From Flavobacterium sp. (GTDB taxonomy: Bacteria > Bacteroidota > Bacteroidia > Flavobacteriales > Flavobacteriaceae): a DNA stretch of 64,000 nucleotides. The stretch's first letter is position 1. The number at the start of each line of letters is the position of its first letter. The notes beneath the pieces were generated by a model that saw only the letters and a list, made by a program, of their open reading frames with translations, was not told where the DNA came from and ran no database searches. The stretch is from positions 1 through 64,000 of the forward strand of contig NZ_JAQSDH010000012.1 of assembly GCF_029945805.1 (NCBI RefSeq). Direction: 5' to 3'. The translations under genes were made by a program, and so were the position numbers. Of this stretch, positions 10,190-20,071 are shown piece by piece.

Positions 10190-11015
10190 AGAGCGAACTT
10201 TGTTGATTGCGACCCAGCATGAAAAAGAACAAGTGATTGCGCCTATTTTAGAGAAAGAACTTGGTGTAAAATGTCTCGTTGCGTCAAACTTTGACACCGA
10301 TTCATTAGGAACATTTTCTGGAGAAGTTGAAAGAAAAGATGACCCTATTACAACCGCAAGAAACAAATGCCTTCTTGCAATGGAACTTACGAATTGCGAT
10401 ATGGCCCTTGCCAGCGAAGGTTCTTTTGGTCCTCATCCGTCAATTTTTTTCGCACATGCCGATGATGAGTTTTTAATTTTTATCGACAAGAAAAACGATC
10501 TAGAGATTATTATTCGCGAATTAAGTACCGACACCAATTTTAATGCAACCGAACTTAAATCTGAAAAAGAATTGCGTGATTTTGCAACTACAGCATTATT
10601 CCCTTCACACGGCTTAATACTTAGAAAACATAAAGACGATTATTCCAAAATTAAAAAAGGTATTACGGATTGGGACTCATTGATTGACGCCTATCATGAA
10701 GTTAACACAAATGGAGAAGTTTTTGTTGAAACGGATATGCGCGCAATGTATAATCCGACTCGTATGAACGTTATTCAAAAGGCTACCCAAAAATTGGCAG
10801 ACAAAATCAACTCCCTTTGTCCGCAGTGCTCTTCACCAGGTTTTGGAATTACAGATGCTAAACCAGGTTTACCTTGCGAATGGTGCGGTTTTCCAACCCG
10901 TTCAACCCTAAGTTATATTTATACCTGTTTGAAATGCAATTTCAAAAAAGAAGAAAAATATCCACATAAAAAAAATAAAGAAGATCCCATGCACTGCGAT
11001 AGGTGTAATCCATAA
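10182..11015 (+). CDS. DUF6671-like protein with C-terminal zinc ribbons
   Basis: 277 aa; multiple CxxC pairs (CPQCSSPG, CEWCGF, CLKC, CDRC); 8-bp overlap with upstream ORF. Confidence 0.75.
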   Translation: MFRERTLLIATQHEKEQVIAPILEKELGVKCLVASNFDTDSLGTFSGEVERKDDPITTARNKCLLAMELTNCDMALASEGSFGPHPSIFFAHADDEFLIFIDKKNDLEIIIRELSTDTNFNATELKSEKELRDFATTALFPSHGLILRKHKDDYSKIKKGITDWDSLIDAYHEVNTNGEVFVETDMRAMYNPTRMNVIQKATQKLADKINSLCPQCSSPGFGITDAKPGLPCEWCGFPTRSTLSYIYTCLKCNFKKEEKYPHKKNKEDPMHCDRCNP

Positions 11016-11020
11016 AGAAA

Positions 11021-11980
11021 ATGATTAGTAATAATATAGATTTAGCAGCAAGAATTTTAAAAGATGAAGGTATTATTGGTTTTCCTACTGAAACTGTTTA
11101 TGGTTTAGCGGGCAATATTTTTAGCGATAAAGCCATAAAAGAAATATATACTATAAAACAGCGGCCATTTTACAATCCGTTAATAGTACATATAAAAAGT
11201 ATGGAAGATTTGAAAACTATTGCAGTAGATATTCCTCCAATGGCACTAAAATTAGCTAAAAGTTTTTGGCCAGGCCCATTAACATTATTGCTTAAAAAAA
11301 ATGCTTCAGTACCTGATTTAATTACTGCGGGCAAACCAACAGTGGCTGTGAGAATACCCAATCATCCAACAGCATTAGCGCTTCTAAACCTACTTGATTT
11401 TCCGCTGGCAGCTCCAAGTGCGAATCCCTTCGGAATGATAAGTCCAACAAAAGCGGAACATGTAGCAGAATATTTTCAGGATAATATTGAAATGGTTTTA
11501 GACGGAGGTGCATGCCAAACAGGTATTGAGTCTACTATTATCGGATTTAATCAAAATGAAGTTGTTGTTTATCGATTAGGAGGCATTTCAATTGAGGAAA
11601 TTAAAACTATTGCTGGTGACGTTACATTATTTACTAAAAATGATACTGCGCCCGAGGCACCTGGTATGCTCTCAAAACATTATGCACCAGCGACTCCTTT
11701 AATTTTCACAGAAAACATTGAAAAATTTATCCCTCAATTTAAAAATAAAAGAGTAGGACTATTGCTATTTAGTACCGCTATAGTTAACGTGCCAAACGAT
11801 TGCATCCAAATGATAGTATCTCCTAATGAAAATTTAAAGGAAGCTGCAGCACGACTCTATGATACACTTCACCAATTAGACAAAATGAATTTGGAAGTAA
11901 TCATTGCAGAAAAATTTCCAGATACCGAATTAGGGCGGGTGATTAATGATAAACTAACGAGAGCATCATTAAACAAATAA
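11021..11980 (+). CDS. L-threonylcarbamoyladenylate synthase (Sua5/YwlC type)
   Basis: GFPTETVYGLAGN, KQRPFYNPLIVHI, SAPSANPFG, SPGMLSKHYAP-like C-terminal linker. Confidence 0.93.
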   Translation: MISNNIDLAARILKDEGIIGFPTETVYGLAGNIFSDKAIKEIYTIKQRPFYNPLIVHIKSMEDLKTIAVDIPPMALKLAKSFWPGPLTLLLKKNASVPDLITAGKPTVAVRIPNHPTALALLNLLDFPLAAPSANPFGMISPTKAEHVAEYFQDNIEMVLDGGACQTGIESTIIGFNQNEVVVYRLGGISIEEIKTIAGDVTLFTKNDTAPEAPGMLSKHYAPATPLIFTENIEKFIPQFKNKRVGLLLFSTAIVNVPNDCIQMIVSPNENLKEAAARLYDTLHQLDKMNLEVIIAEKFPDTELGRVINDKLTRASLNK

Positions 11981-12052
11981 CGATTTAAATTTGGGGCATA
12001 AATTGAATCCTTTTCCTAAACGAAATACAATTGACAACAAACAATTTTATTT

Positions 12053-13015
12053 ATGAATTATAACTTACTTATTGAAAATTTAACTAATCCTGCATTACTA
12101 TTTTTTGTGTTGGGTATAATAGCTGTTTATTTAAAAAGTGATTTAGAAATTCCACCTAATTCGTCAAAATTTATTTCGCTATATCTTTTGTTTGCCATCG
12201 GATTTAAAGGCGGTCAAGAATTATCTCATGAGAACTTTACAAGCGAAATTGGATGGTCTGTATTGTTTGGAATGTTAATTTCATTGCTAATTCCGCTTTA
12301 CACATTCTTTCTCTTGAAAAGAAAATTGAATGTCTTTGATGCTGGGGCAATAGCTGCAGCTTATGGCTCGGTAAGTGCAGTGACGTTTGTAACCGCCGTT
12401 TCTTTTCTAGAATACCAACAATTAACAATTCATGGTCATATGGTTGCTCTTATGGCTTTGATGGAATCTCCTGCCATTATAATGGGACTTTTACTAATTT
12501 CAGTATTTAATAAAGAGCAAAGCAAAAATATAAGTAAACGTAGCGCCATAAAACATTCTTTTACCAATGGCAGTGTCTTACTAATTTTGGGAAGTTTAAT
12601 TATAGGCTATTTAGCAAGTGACAAGCAAGCCGAAGGAATCAAGCCTTTCACCAACGATTTATTTAAAGGATTTTTGGCAATCTTTTTATTAGATATGGGG
12701 ATCAGCAGCGGTAAAAAACTGAAGGCATTCTTTTCATTCGGATGGTTTCCCTTCATTTTTGCAATCGTAATTCCTTTGTTTAACGGTTGTCTTATTGCGA
12801 TCCTAAGTTCGTATGTTACCAACGACATCACCAATCGATTTATGTTTGCAATTTTGGCTGCCAGTGCCTCATACATTGCCGTTCCTGCTGCTATGAAAAT
12901 ATCTGTACCCAAAGCAAATCCTGGACTTTTCCTGCCCATGGCGCTTGCGGTAACCTTTCCTGTTAACATCACTATTGGTATGCCGTTGTATTTTCTTATT
13001 GTTCAAAACACGTAA
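12053..13015 (+). CDS. SbtA-like sodium-dependent bicarbonate transport family permease
   Basis: 320 aa polytopic; LEIPPNSSKFISLYLLFAIGFKGGQEL, SAVTFVTAVSFLE typical of the family. Confidence 0.85.
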   Translation: MNYNLLIENLTNPALLFFVLGIIAVYLKSDLEIPPNSSKFISLYLLFAIGFKGGQELSHENFTSEIGWSVLFGMLISLLIPLYTFFLLKRKLNVFDAGAIAAAYGSVSAVTFVTAVSFLEYQQLTIHGHMVALMALMESPAIIMGLLLISVFNKEQSKNISKRSAIKHSFTNGSVLLILGSLIIGYLASDKQAEGIKPFTNDLFKGFLAIFLLDMGISSGKKLKAFFSFGWFPFIFAIVIPLFNGCLIAILSSYVTNDITNRFMFAILAASASYIAVPAAMKISVPKANPGLFLPMALAVTFPVNITIGMPLYFLIVQNT

Positions 13016-13183
13016 GTAAGTGTAACAATCGGATATTCCAAATTTGAAAGCTACCTATTATAATAGCGGCTTTGCAATTCCAATAAAAACAACAGTAATA
13101 TGTAATGTTTAACACTACCAGATACAGAATTATTTGGGTCTTATAGTGTAAAGGACATTCAGTAGCATCACTAAAGCGAGCGA

Positions 13184-13426
13184 TTACTTTTCATTGCTAC
13201 TGTTGTCGTGTTTACGATTAAATCCGTTCTTTCTTAAATTCATTCCATACGTGTAGTTGGTAGAAAGTATCACATCGTTGCAATCAAAATGTTTTACTAC
13301 ACCGTCTTTTTGCAATGCCACAACCCAACAGGTATTTTGATGCATTCCGTAATCTATAATAAAAATTGCTTGACCTGTTCCGAGTGGCGTTTCAACAAGA
13401 ATTGATGGTTTTAATTGAAGTATCAT
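13184..13426 (-). CDS. conserved hypothetical protein
   Basis: 80 aa ORF. Confidence 0.55.
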   Translation of the reverse strand: MILQLKPSILVETPLGTGQAIFIIDYGMHQNTCWVVALQKDGVVKHFDCNDVILSTNYTYGMNLRKNGFNRKHDNSSNEK

Positions 13427-13506
13427 CTTAGTTATATTTTGTGTTTTAAATTTACGACAGCATAGAAATTAATGACTTATATAATTTTTAAAAAATATTA
13501 TATATA

Positions 13507-13536
13507 AAAAACACACTCTGTATAGAGTGTGTTTTT
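13507..13536. terminator. bidirectional terminator
   Basis: perfect 13-bp stem AAAAACACACTCT-GTAT-AGAGTGTGTTTTT. Confidence 0.9.
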
Positions 13537-13584
13537 GTATGAATTCAAGAATTTCAATAAAATGCAACCTTAAAAAAGTTGCTC

Positions 13585-13920
13585 TTAAATTTTTGAAATT
13601 ATTTTGCCAATGAATGAGTTTGAAACTTTTTCGGCCAACATCGAACCTAAAAATCCTTTTATACTACTATTACTTCCTAAAATTTTTTCAATTAAAAAGT
13701 TAGTTCCCATGGTTGTGCCAATCGTAAGTAAGTTTTTCTTAGTATCCTTATCCGAAGCAATGTGCGCAACAGATTCTTTAATAATTGATCCAATAGTTAT
13801 TGAACTTTTCAAATCAATAAATTGCTCACTGATTTTCGCCTCTTGTTCGGCTTTAATTATTTTAAGCGCCGCAATTCTATCCATTAAGTCTTGATCGCAT
13901 GATATAACTTTAGTTTCCAT
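13585..13920 (-). CDS. hypothetical protein in YtxH/holin cluster
   Basis: 111 aa ORF co-directional with neighbours. Confidence 0.6.
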   Translation of the reverse strand: METKVISCDQDLMDRIAALKIIKAEQEAKISEQFIDLKSSITIGSIIKESVAHIASDKDTKKNLLTIGTTMGTNFLIEKILGSNSSIKGFLGSMLAEKVSNSFIGKIISKI

Positions 13921-13931
13921 AGATAAGTATT

Positions 13932-14279
13932 TTACAATTCTTTAGCCATTTTTCTTTTGATAAAGTTGTTGCAAACTCTATCTTCGATCAATTTCTTTCT
14001 ATTGAAGAAGAATAGTATTGCTACAAGCAGATAAAATCCACCAACAACTGCAAAACCAATATTATCGATACCAATCAAATCAGTTAAATAAAAAGCAGCG
14101 TATACACTTCCGAATATTATAAATAAAAATAAAAGAATTCCAAAAATAAGCATACCAATAAGAGCTGAAATAACATCAGATGTATGATCAATAACTTGTA
14201 GTTTAACGAGCTCGTAATTAGTTTCTATATACTCTTTTACGCTGTCTGTTAAAAGATCTATTTTTTCGTTTAATTGCAT
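13932..14279 (-). CDS. phage holin family (DUF1469-like) two-TM protein
   Basis: two hydrophobic segments; 115 aa; next to YtxH gene. Confidence 0.65.
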   Translation of the reverse strand: MQLNEKIDLLTDSVKEYIETNYELVKLQVIDHTSDVISALIGMLIFGILLFLFIIFGSVYAAFYLTDLIGIDNIGFAVVGGFYLLVAILFFFNRKKLIEDRVCNNFIKRKMAKEL

Positions 14280-14313
14280 ACCAATAAGAATAAAGGTTTA
14301 TACTATTGTTAAT

Positions 14314-14640
14314 TTATGATTTTGCAGCATTCACTACATCATCCACTTTATGGTTTAAATTACTTTTTGCATCAGCATATTTATCAGTAAAAGCATCTTT
14401 AGCATTTGACACATTATCTTCAATAAACTTTTCTGCTTTACCAACTTGATGCTTTAAAGAATCTACTTGATTCTGAAATTTATTCTTCATTTTTTTTGAC
14501 ATTTTCTTTGCGTTTTCTGCAATTTCTTGTCTTGTTTCAGAACCTTTCTTTGGTGCAAATAAGACTCCTAATGCTGCTCCTGCAGCTGCTCCTAATACTA
14601 ATGCCCCTATTACCTTAAATGTGTCGTTTGAATTTTTCAT
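14314..14640 (-). CDS. YtxH domain-containing protein
   Basis: [29 protein letters not shown]. Confidence 0.9.
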   Translation of the reverse strand: MKNSNDTFKVIGALVLGAAAGAALGVLFAPKKGSETRQEIAENAKKMSKKMKNKFQNQVDSLKHQVGKAEKFIEDNVSNAKDAFTDKYADAKSNLNHKVDDVVNAAKS

Positions 14641-14676
14641 TTTGTTTTAATTTAAATATTATACTTTATTTTATTT

Positions 14677-15336
14677 TTAGAATTTATAACCTAGAGTCAA
14701 TTGGTACCAATAATTTTTGTACCTCGGTGTATCTGAAGTTCCGTCGCCATTGTTGGTTTTTAAATCCCAACCAGCACGAGCTCCCACAACTAATTTGTCA
14801 ATATTAATGTCAACTCCACCCACAAAAGCGAAAGTATTTTTTCTAATATTGTCATTATTAAATGCCTCTTCTTGAGATGCATTACCAACAGCGCTAGTAA
14901 ATTCATTTTTCTCACTCAATAAGTAAGAAAATTGAGGTCCTGCCAATATCGAAATATATTCTACTGGACGAATAGCAACAAAAATGGGTACATCTAAATA
15001 ATCTGTTGTACGTGTGTAACTGTAAGAACTACCAAGTAAAGTTCCTTTACCTTTAAATCCTTTTTGGGAGTACAAAACCTCAGGCTGAATTGCAAATAAT
15101 TTCCCTAATGGCAATGTAACAAATCCACCGGCTACGAATCCCAGTTTACCGTCAGCTACAAAGTCTTCACCTTCGCTATCATAAACGTTAGAATAATTAG
15201 CACCTAATTTGGCGCCTAAAATAAAATTACTTCTTGTATCAGTATCACTTGTTGTTCGAGCTTCTATTGTAGACTGAGCGTTTGCACCACTTATCATTGC
15301 CATGGCTGCTAAAATTGTAAAAATTGACTTTTTCAT
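14677..15336 (-). CDS. outer-membrane beta-barrel (porin family) protein
   Basis: signal peptide; GAKLGANYSNVYD..., ends LTLGYKF. Confidence 0.8.
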   Translation of the reverse strand: MKKSIFTILAAMAMISGANAQSTIEARTTSDTDTRSNFILGAKLGANYSNVYDSEGEDFVADGKLGFVAGGFVTLPLGKLFAIQPEVLYSQKGFKGKGTLLGSSYSYTRTTDYLDVPIFVAIRPVEYISILAGPQFSYLLSEKNEFTSAVGNASQEEAFNNDNIRKNTFAFVGGVDINIDKLVVGARAGWDLKTNNGDGTSDTPRYKNYWYQLTLGYKF

Positions 15337-15381
15337 TATTTTGTATTTTGTTAAGTAAAGATTTGAGTTTGGAAAGCGACC

Positions 15382-15537
15382 TTATATTGGATCTTTCCCT
15401 TTAATAACTCTAAATAGAACGGCAATTATGGCGATTACTAAAAGAATGTGAATGATGTTTCCCATGCCTCCAATAAAAAAACCAAGTGCCCATAAAATTA
15501 TTAGAATTACTGCGACGGTGTAAAGTAAATTACTCAT
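15382..15537 (-). CDS. lmo0937-family small membrane protein
   Basis: absent from ORF track; MSNLLYTVAVILIILWALGFFIGGMGNIIHILLVIAIIAVLFRVIKGKDPI*. Confidence 0.85.
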   Translation of the reverse strand: MSNLLYTVAVILIILWALGFFIGGMGNIIHILLVIAIIAVLFRVIKGKDPI

Positions 15538-15784
15538 GATAGTTTATTTTTAAGTTATTAATGAATTTATTTGTGATTGTGTTTTCTATTATTTGAATGA
15601 CTTCTGATTTTGTTTTCTTGAGCTTTCTCTGTAATCGTTCAAGCAAATCGTTTTCACTTCCTTTCTCAAATTTTAAGTCTGATGGAATCAACTGTGGAAA
15701 ACGCCTTCGAAGCAATTTGGATTTTTTTTCCCATTCGACCCAAATATTGGGTGGTACCGGTTCTTTGTTTTTAAATGTGTTCAT
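15530..15784 (-). CDS. hypothetical protein
   Basis: 84 aa ORF overlapping start of the lmo0937-family gene by 8 bp. Confidence 0.6.
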   Translation of the reverse strand: MNTFKNKEPVPPNIWVEWEKKSKLLRRRFPQLIPSDLKFEKGSENDLLERLQRKLKKTKSEVIQIIENTITNKFINNLKINYHE

Positions 15785-16090
15785 AGACGAATTAATTTAT
15801 TGTTTTTGATATTACAAAGTTCTCCAAATTTCACTCCTACTGCATTACATTATTATCCTGATTATTTATAGTTATCCCATATTCCTACTAATTCACCTAA
15901 AAGACCACACTAAATAATAAATAATTTTAACCCTAATTTCAAAACTTGATAGGATATAGTATAATTAGAATGCTAGATTTCAATTAGTTAATTATAATTT
16001 AAATTTGCCTGTGTTAGATCTTAACGATAAATATGGAATTTCTTCTTTTGTATTAAATTCCAATAAATGTATCTTTAAATAAAAATAATT

Positions 16091-16444
16091 ATGAGACTAA
16101 ATTCAAGAATTCACGGTGCAATCGATTATGGTGTAGTTATGTTTTTATTAATATCACCTGTATACTTTGGTTTGGCAACGGTGACTTCTACATGTACTTA
16201 CATTTTAGGAATTGTTCATTTTTTTTTAACTCTCTTTACCAAATTTGAATTGGGTATAGTTAAAATCATTCCTTTTAAAATTCATGGCATGATCGAACTG
16301 GGAGTTGCAATCATTTTGGTAGGATTAGGTTTTTATTTAGGAAAACTTGAAGGAGATTTGTCTAAATATTATTACTTATCATTTGCAATAGCTGTTTTCG
16401 CTACTTGGCTTATTACGGATTATAATAATACTGCTAAACAATGA
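16091..16444 (+). CDS. four-TM membrane protein (SPW-repeat-like)
   Basis: 117 aa hydrophobic ORF MRLNSRIHGAIDYGVVMFLLISPVYFGL. Confidence 0.6.
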   Translation: MRLNSRIHGAIDYGVVMFLLISPVYFGLATVTSTCTYILGIVHFFLTLFTKFELGIVKIIPFKIHGMIELGVAIILVGLGFYLGKLEGDLSKYYYLSFAIAVFATWLITDYNNTAKQ

Positions 16445-16521
16445 ATTAATAATATCAGTTTAAAATAAATCAGGAACTCTTTTACTACGCAGTCAAATAC
16501 CATCTCACAGTCGAAACGAAA

Positions 16522-19500
16522 TCAAAATTTCTTTTCAATAATTGCGTCTTGAATAACTTTTTGAATGTCTTCACGGATATTAGCCTTCGAAAGTTTATTC
16601 GGCAAATTTGAATCCGGGTACGTTCTGTTTGATAAGAAAATATAAACTAAATCGGTTGCCGGATCTGCCCAAGCAATAGTTCCAGTAAAACCAGTATGAC
16701 CAAAGCTCGACATTGATACGCAGCCACAAGTTGGACCCGCTCCCGCGATTTGGGGTTTGTCGAAACCTAATCCGCGGCGATTGCCTTCGCCATAAAACCA
16801 ACTCGTGTTGAACGTCTTAAAAGTATCCTCTGAAAAATACTGAATACCTCCATAATTTCCTTCTTGAAGATACATTTGCATCATCTTGGCAATATCCATC
16901 GCATTCGAGAAAATTCCGGCGTGCCCGCCCACTCCATCTTCCATTGCAGCTTCCATATCGTGAACATAGCCTTGAATTATACCATGACGAAAATAAGTGT
17001 CAATTTCTGTTGGAGCAATTATAGTTTTATCGAATTTCTTTAAAGGATTGAAGGTAGTATTGTTCATCCCCAATGTTTTATAGAAATTGTTGGAAGCCAA
17101 TTCGTCCAAAGGTTTACCTAATATTTTCTCTAGATATTGTTTCAGAATAATGAACGTAAAATCGCTGTAACGGTATTCTTTTTTATCAATTAATGGACTA
17201 TTGATAATTTGTTTCATAATAGTATCATGATAATCATCCCGCAAAAACAAACTATCAGAAACGCGTTTTGTAAATCCTTCGCTGTACACCATTTTATAGT
17301 ATTTATCTAATGGTACCTTAGCCGAATCCAACGTTGCTTTATAAAACGGAATCCAAGCTTGCATTCTTCCATAATGTGAAAGTAGCTCTTTGAATGTCAT
17401 TTGCTGTTTGTTCGAATTTTTAAAAATTGGTAACATCTCACCTAAAGTGGTTTGAAGTGTAACCTTCTTTTGGTCATACACCTTCATAACATTGGGTAAA
17501 GTCGCTACTATTTTAGTCAAGGACGCTACATCATATAAATCGGAGTTTTTGATTTTCACGTTACCTTCATAGGTTTGCTTTCCAAAAGATTTTTGGTAGA
17601 TAACTTTCCCCTTTCGAGCAACAAGAATTTGCATTCCGGGTGCCATTTTCTCATCTATTGCTTTATTGGCGTATGTTTCAATTTCCTTCAGTTTTTCAGA
17701 ACTCATTCCTACTCGTTCGGGAGTTGAAAAACCTAAACGATTTAGTGGTATTGTAGCCAAACCAAATCCTGCTTTATAGGTTTCATTAATAGAAACCGGT
17801 AAAGTACCTTTCGCTTCTATCGCTCCAAAAAGCAATTCGGCTGAAACTTCCTGTGCTACATTTCCATTTTGATACGAAACTACAACCGCGTCAATGGCAT
17901 CAAAATTCATTATTTGCGATAATACATAAGGCTTGGCAAAACAATCAATGATCAGTTTTTTAGCCGCGGCCACTTTGTTTATAATTTGTAACTCATTATC
18001 CGTAAACGCTGGCACTTTCCACCAGCTCTTATCTGATTTATGGTATCCGATAATTACCGTTTCGTAATCTTTTAATTTCACCATTAAAGAGTCTGGATTG
18101 GTGTCTGCTATTTCGGTAACATCGGTGTACTTTTTTAGTGTAGTTACGAAGGAATTATTTGTATCATCACCCAATTTTACATAGGCAATTTTTTGATTTA
18201 GGTCTTTTATTGGAAGTAATTGATCCTCATTTTTAACTACAGTAATCGCATTTTCATACATCTCATAATCCAAATCATTATTTGAAATTGGATTAAGATC
18301 ATGGTACAAATTGATTGGTTCCACCGGTTTATAGTTGTTCAAACCTGCTTTGAACTTATAACGCAAAATCTTTTTAACCGATTCGGCTAAACGTGATTCA
18401 GAAATCAAACTATCTTGGAAGGCCACGCAAATTTTTTCTACAGCAAGCGGAACGTCTTCTGCAAAAAGTAAAATATCATTACCTGCCATAAAGGCTTCCA
18501 AATCGATATCGCCAGGTTTTCTGAAATTGCTTGCGCCCTTCATATTGAGGGCATCTGTAAATATTAATCCATCAAAACCCAATTCACCTTTAAGCATATT
18601 TGTAACAACGTTGTAGGAAACCGAAGTTGGATATCCTTCTCTTGGTTCCAAACTGGGCACATTCAAATGCGCAACCATTACAGAAACCAAACCTTCGTCA
18701 AACATTCTTTTGTACGGATACAATTCAATTTTTTCAATATGTTCCAAAGAGGCATTTACAAGTGGAAGCGTGCTGTGTGAATCGGTTTCCGTATCGCCAT
18801 GACCTGGAAAGTGTTTTCCTGTTGAAAATAGTCCTTGACTTTGAACTCCATTCATTAACGCCATAGCATGAACTGTTACGTTCACTTTGTTTTCCCCAAA
18901 AGAACGGTACCCAATAATTGGATTTTTCGGATTAGTATTTATATCCAATACAGGAGAAAAATTAAAATGGATGCCCATTCGTTTGCTTTCTTTAGCCATA
19001 CTGACACCTACTTTTTCAATCAATTTTAGATCTTTAATAGCACCTAAAGTCATGTTGAACGGATATCGAAACGTAGAATCAATTCGCATATTCAAACCCC
19101 ATTCAGCGTCAATTCCGATGAACAAAGGAACTTTAGCAAGCGCTTGAAATTTATTGGTTAATAGCGCCTGACGCATTGGTCCGCCTTGAAAAAAGATTAA
19201 GCCACCAACTTTATTTTCGGTAACCAATCTTTCAACATCGGCTATATGTGCGGCATCTTTATTAGAATAAGTAGCAATCATAAATAATTGTCCAACTTTT
19301 TCGTCAAATGACATTTGATTGTAAATGCTATCGACCCAATTCGTTTCGGCTTCAGTTTCGGGGAAAAAATTTTTTCTGTCGGATTTTAAGTGCGGTTGGT
19401 ATATTTCTTCATCAAGGGCTACTCCAGCTTTAGACAAAGCTAGCGGTGCTTTTTTACTGACTTTGGTAGACGAGCAATTCGTAACCAAAAACAACAGCGC

Positions 19501-19548
19501 TGTTAGCAAACCGATTCTGAAGAAAAAAAATTTCATAAAATTCAGCAA
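16522..19548 (-). CDS. glycoside hydrolase family 3 - serine hydrolase (beta-lactamase family) fusion lipoprotein
   Basis: GH3 motif GKHFPGHGDTETDSHSTLP, GLIFTDALNMKGA; C-terminal SLTK and GHTGFTG motifs; lipobox-like TNCSS. Confidence 0.9.
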   Translation of the reverse strand: MLNFMKFFFFRIGLLTALLFLVTNCSSTKVSKKAPLALSKAGVALDEEIYQPHLKSDRKNFFPETEAETNWVDSIYNQMSFDEKVGQLFMIATYSNKDAAHIADVERLVTENKVGGLIFFQGGPMRQALLTNKFQALAKVPLFIGIDAEWGLNMRIDSTFRYPFNMTLGAIKDLKLIEKVGVSMAKESKRMGIHFNFSPVLDINTNPKNPIIGYRSFGENKVNVTVHAMALMNGVQSQGLFSTGKHFPGHGDTETDSHSTLPLVNASLEHIEKIELYPYKRMFDEGLVSVMVAHLNVPSLEPREGYPTSVSYNVVTNMLKGELGFDGLIFTDALNMKGASNFRKPGDIDLEAFMAGNDILLFAEDVPLAVEKICVAFQDSLISESRLAESVKKILRYKFKAGLNNYKPVEPINLYHDLNPISNNDLDYEMYENAITVVKNEDQLLPIKDLNQKIAYVKLGDDTNNSFVTTLKKYTDVTEIADTNPDSLMVKLKDYETVIIGYHKSDKSWWKVPAFTDNELQIINKVAAAKKLIIDCFAKPYVLSQIMNFDAIDAVVVSYQNGNVAQEVSAELLFGAIEAKGTLPVSINETYKAGFGLATIPLNRLGFSTPERVGMSSEKLKEIETYANKAIDEKMAPGMQILVARKGKVIYQKSFGKQTYEGNVKIKNSDLYDVASLTKIVATLPNVMKVYDQKKVTLQTTLGEMLPIFKNSNKQQMTFKELLSHYGRMQAWIPFYKATLDSAKVPLDKYYKMVYSEGFTKRVSDSLFLRDDYHDTIMKQIINSPLIDKKEYRYSDFTFIILKQYLEKILGKPLDELASNNFYKTLGMNNTTFNPLKKFDKTIIAPTEIDTYFRHGIIQGYVHDMEAAMEDGVGGHAGIFSNAMDIAKMMQMYLQEGNYGGIQYFSEDTFKTFNTSWFYGEGNRRGLGFDKPQIAGAGPTCGCVSMSSFGHTGFTGTIAWADPATDLVYIFLSNRTYPDSNLPNKLSKANIREDIQKVIQDAIIEKKF

Positions 19549-20031
19549 TTAAAAGAAACGACTGTGCCAGCTTTCACTCGCAGGGACTTCCCAGTTTTCG
19601 TTAAATTCTTCGATAGTATTTACTAAATTGTTGAATACAATTGTATTTTCGGTAACCGCTTTTTCTTTGGCCATACGTTTGAAATCAAGTAAAGATTTAT
19701 GCGCAATATGTTCTCCATTTTTGAAGGTTACATTCATTTTATCTAATAAATCTACTTGGTATTTTTGCTCTAAGCTTTGGATGAAACCTACAGAAGAATC
19801 AATAGAACAACCCGTTGCCTGCTGTACGTCTTGATTTACAGCTAGAACAATAAAACGATTGTATTTTAAAAGATAAGAAGCTTCTAAACCAGATCCGTGT
19901 GCCGACCAATTTTCGATGAATGTTTTTAAATCACTTTCGATTTCAGTCATTTCGTCATCTGAAAATTTTCTGTTGGATTGGTAGATCCAAATTTTAGCTT
20001 CTTCGGGTAAATTTTCAAAAGGAACGTACAT
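19549..20031 (-). CDS. conserved Bacteroidetes protein (often named 'ABC transporter ATPase', but no Walker motifs seen)
   Basis: 160 aa; MYVPFENLPEEAKIWIYQSNRKFSDDE. Confidence 0.65.
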   Translation of the reverse strand: MYVPFENLPEEAKIWIYQSNRKFSDDEMTEIESDLKTFIENWSAHGSGLEASYLLKYNRFIVLAVNQDVQQATGCSIDSSVGFIQSLEQKYQVDLLDKMNVTFKNGEHIAHKSLLDFKRMAKEKAVTENTIVFNNLVNTIEEFNENWEVPASESWHSRFF

Positions 20032-20071
20032 TTGATATTGGATTTTTGATATTAGATATTAGATTTATAAA

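Noticed and set aside
12607-12972. 121-aa minus-strand ORF
   Set aside because: Antisense shadow of the SbtA-like permease gene
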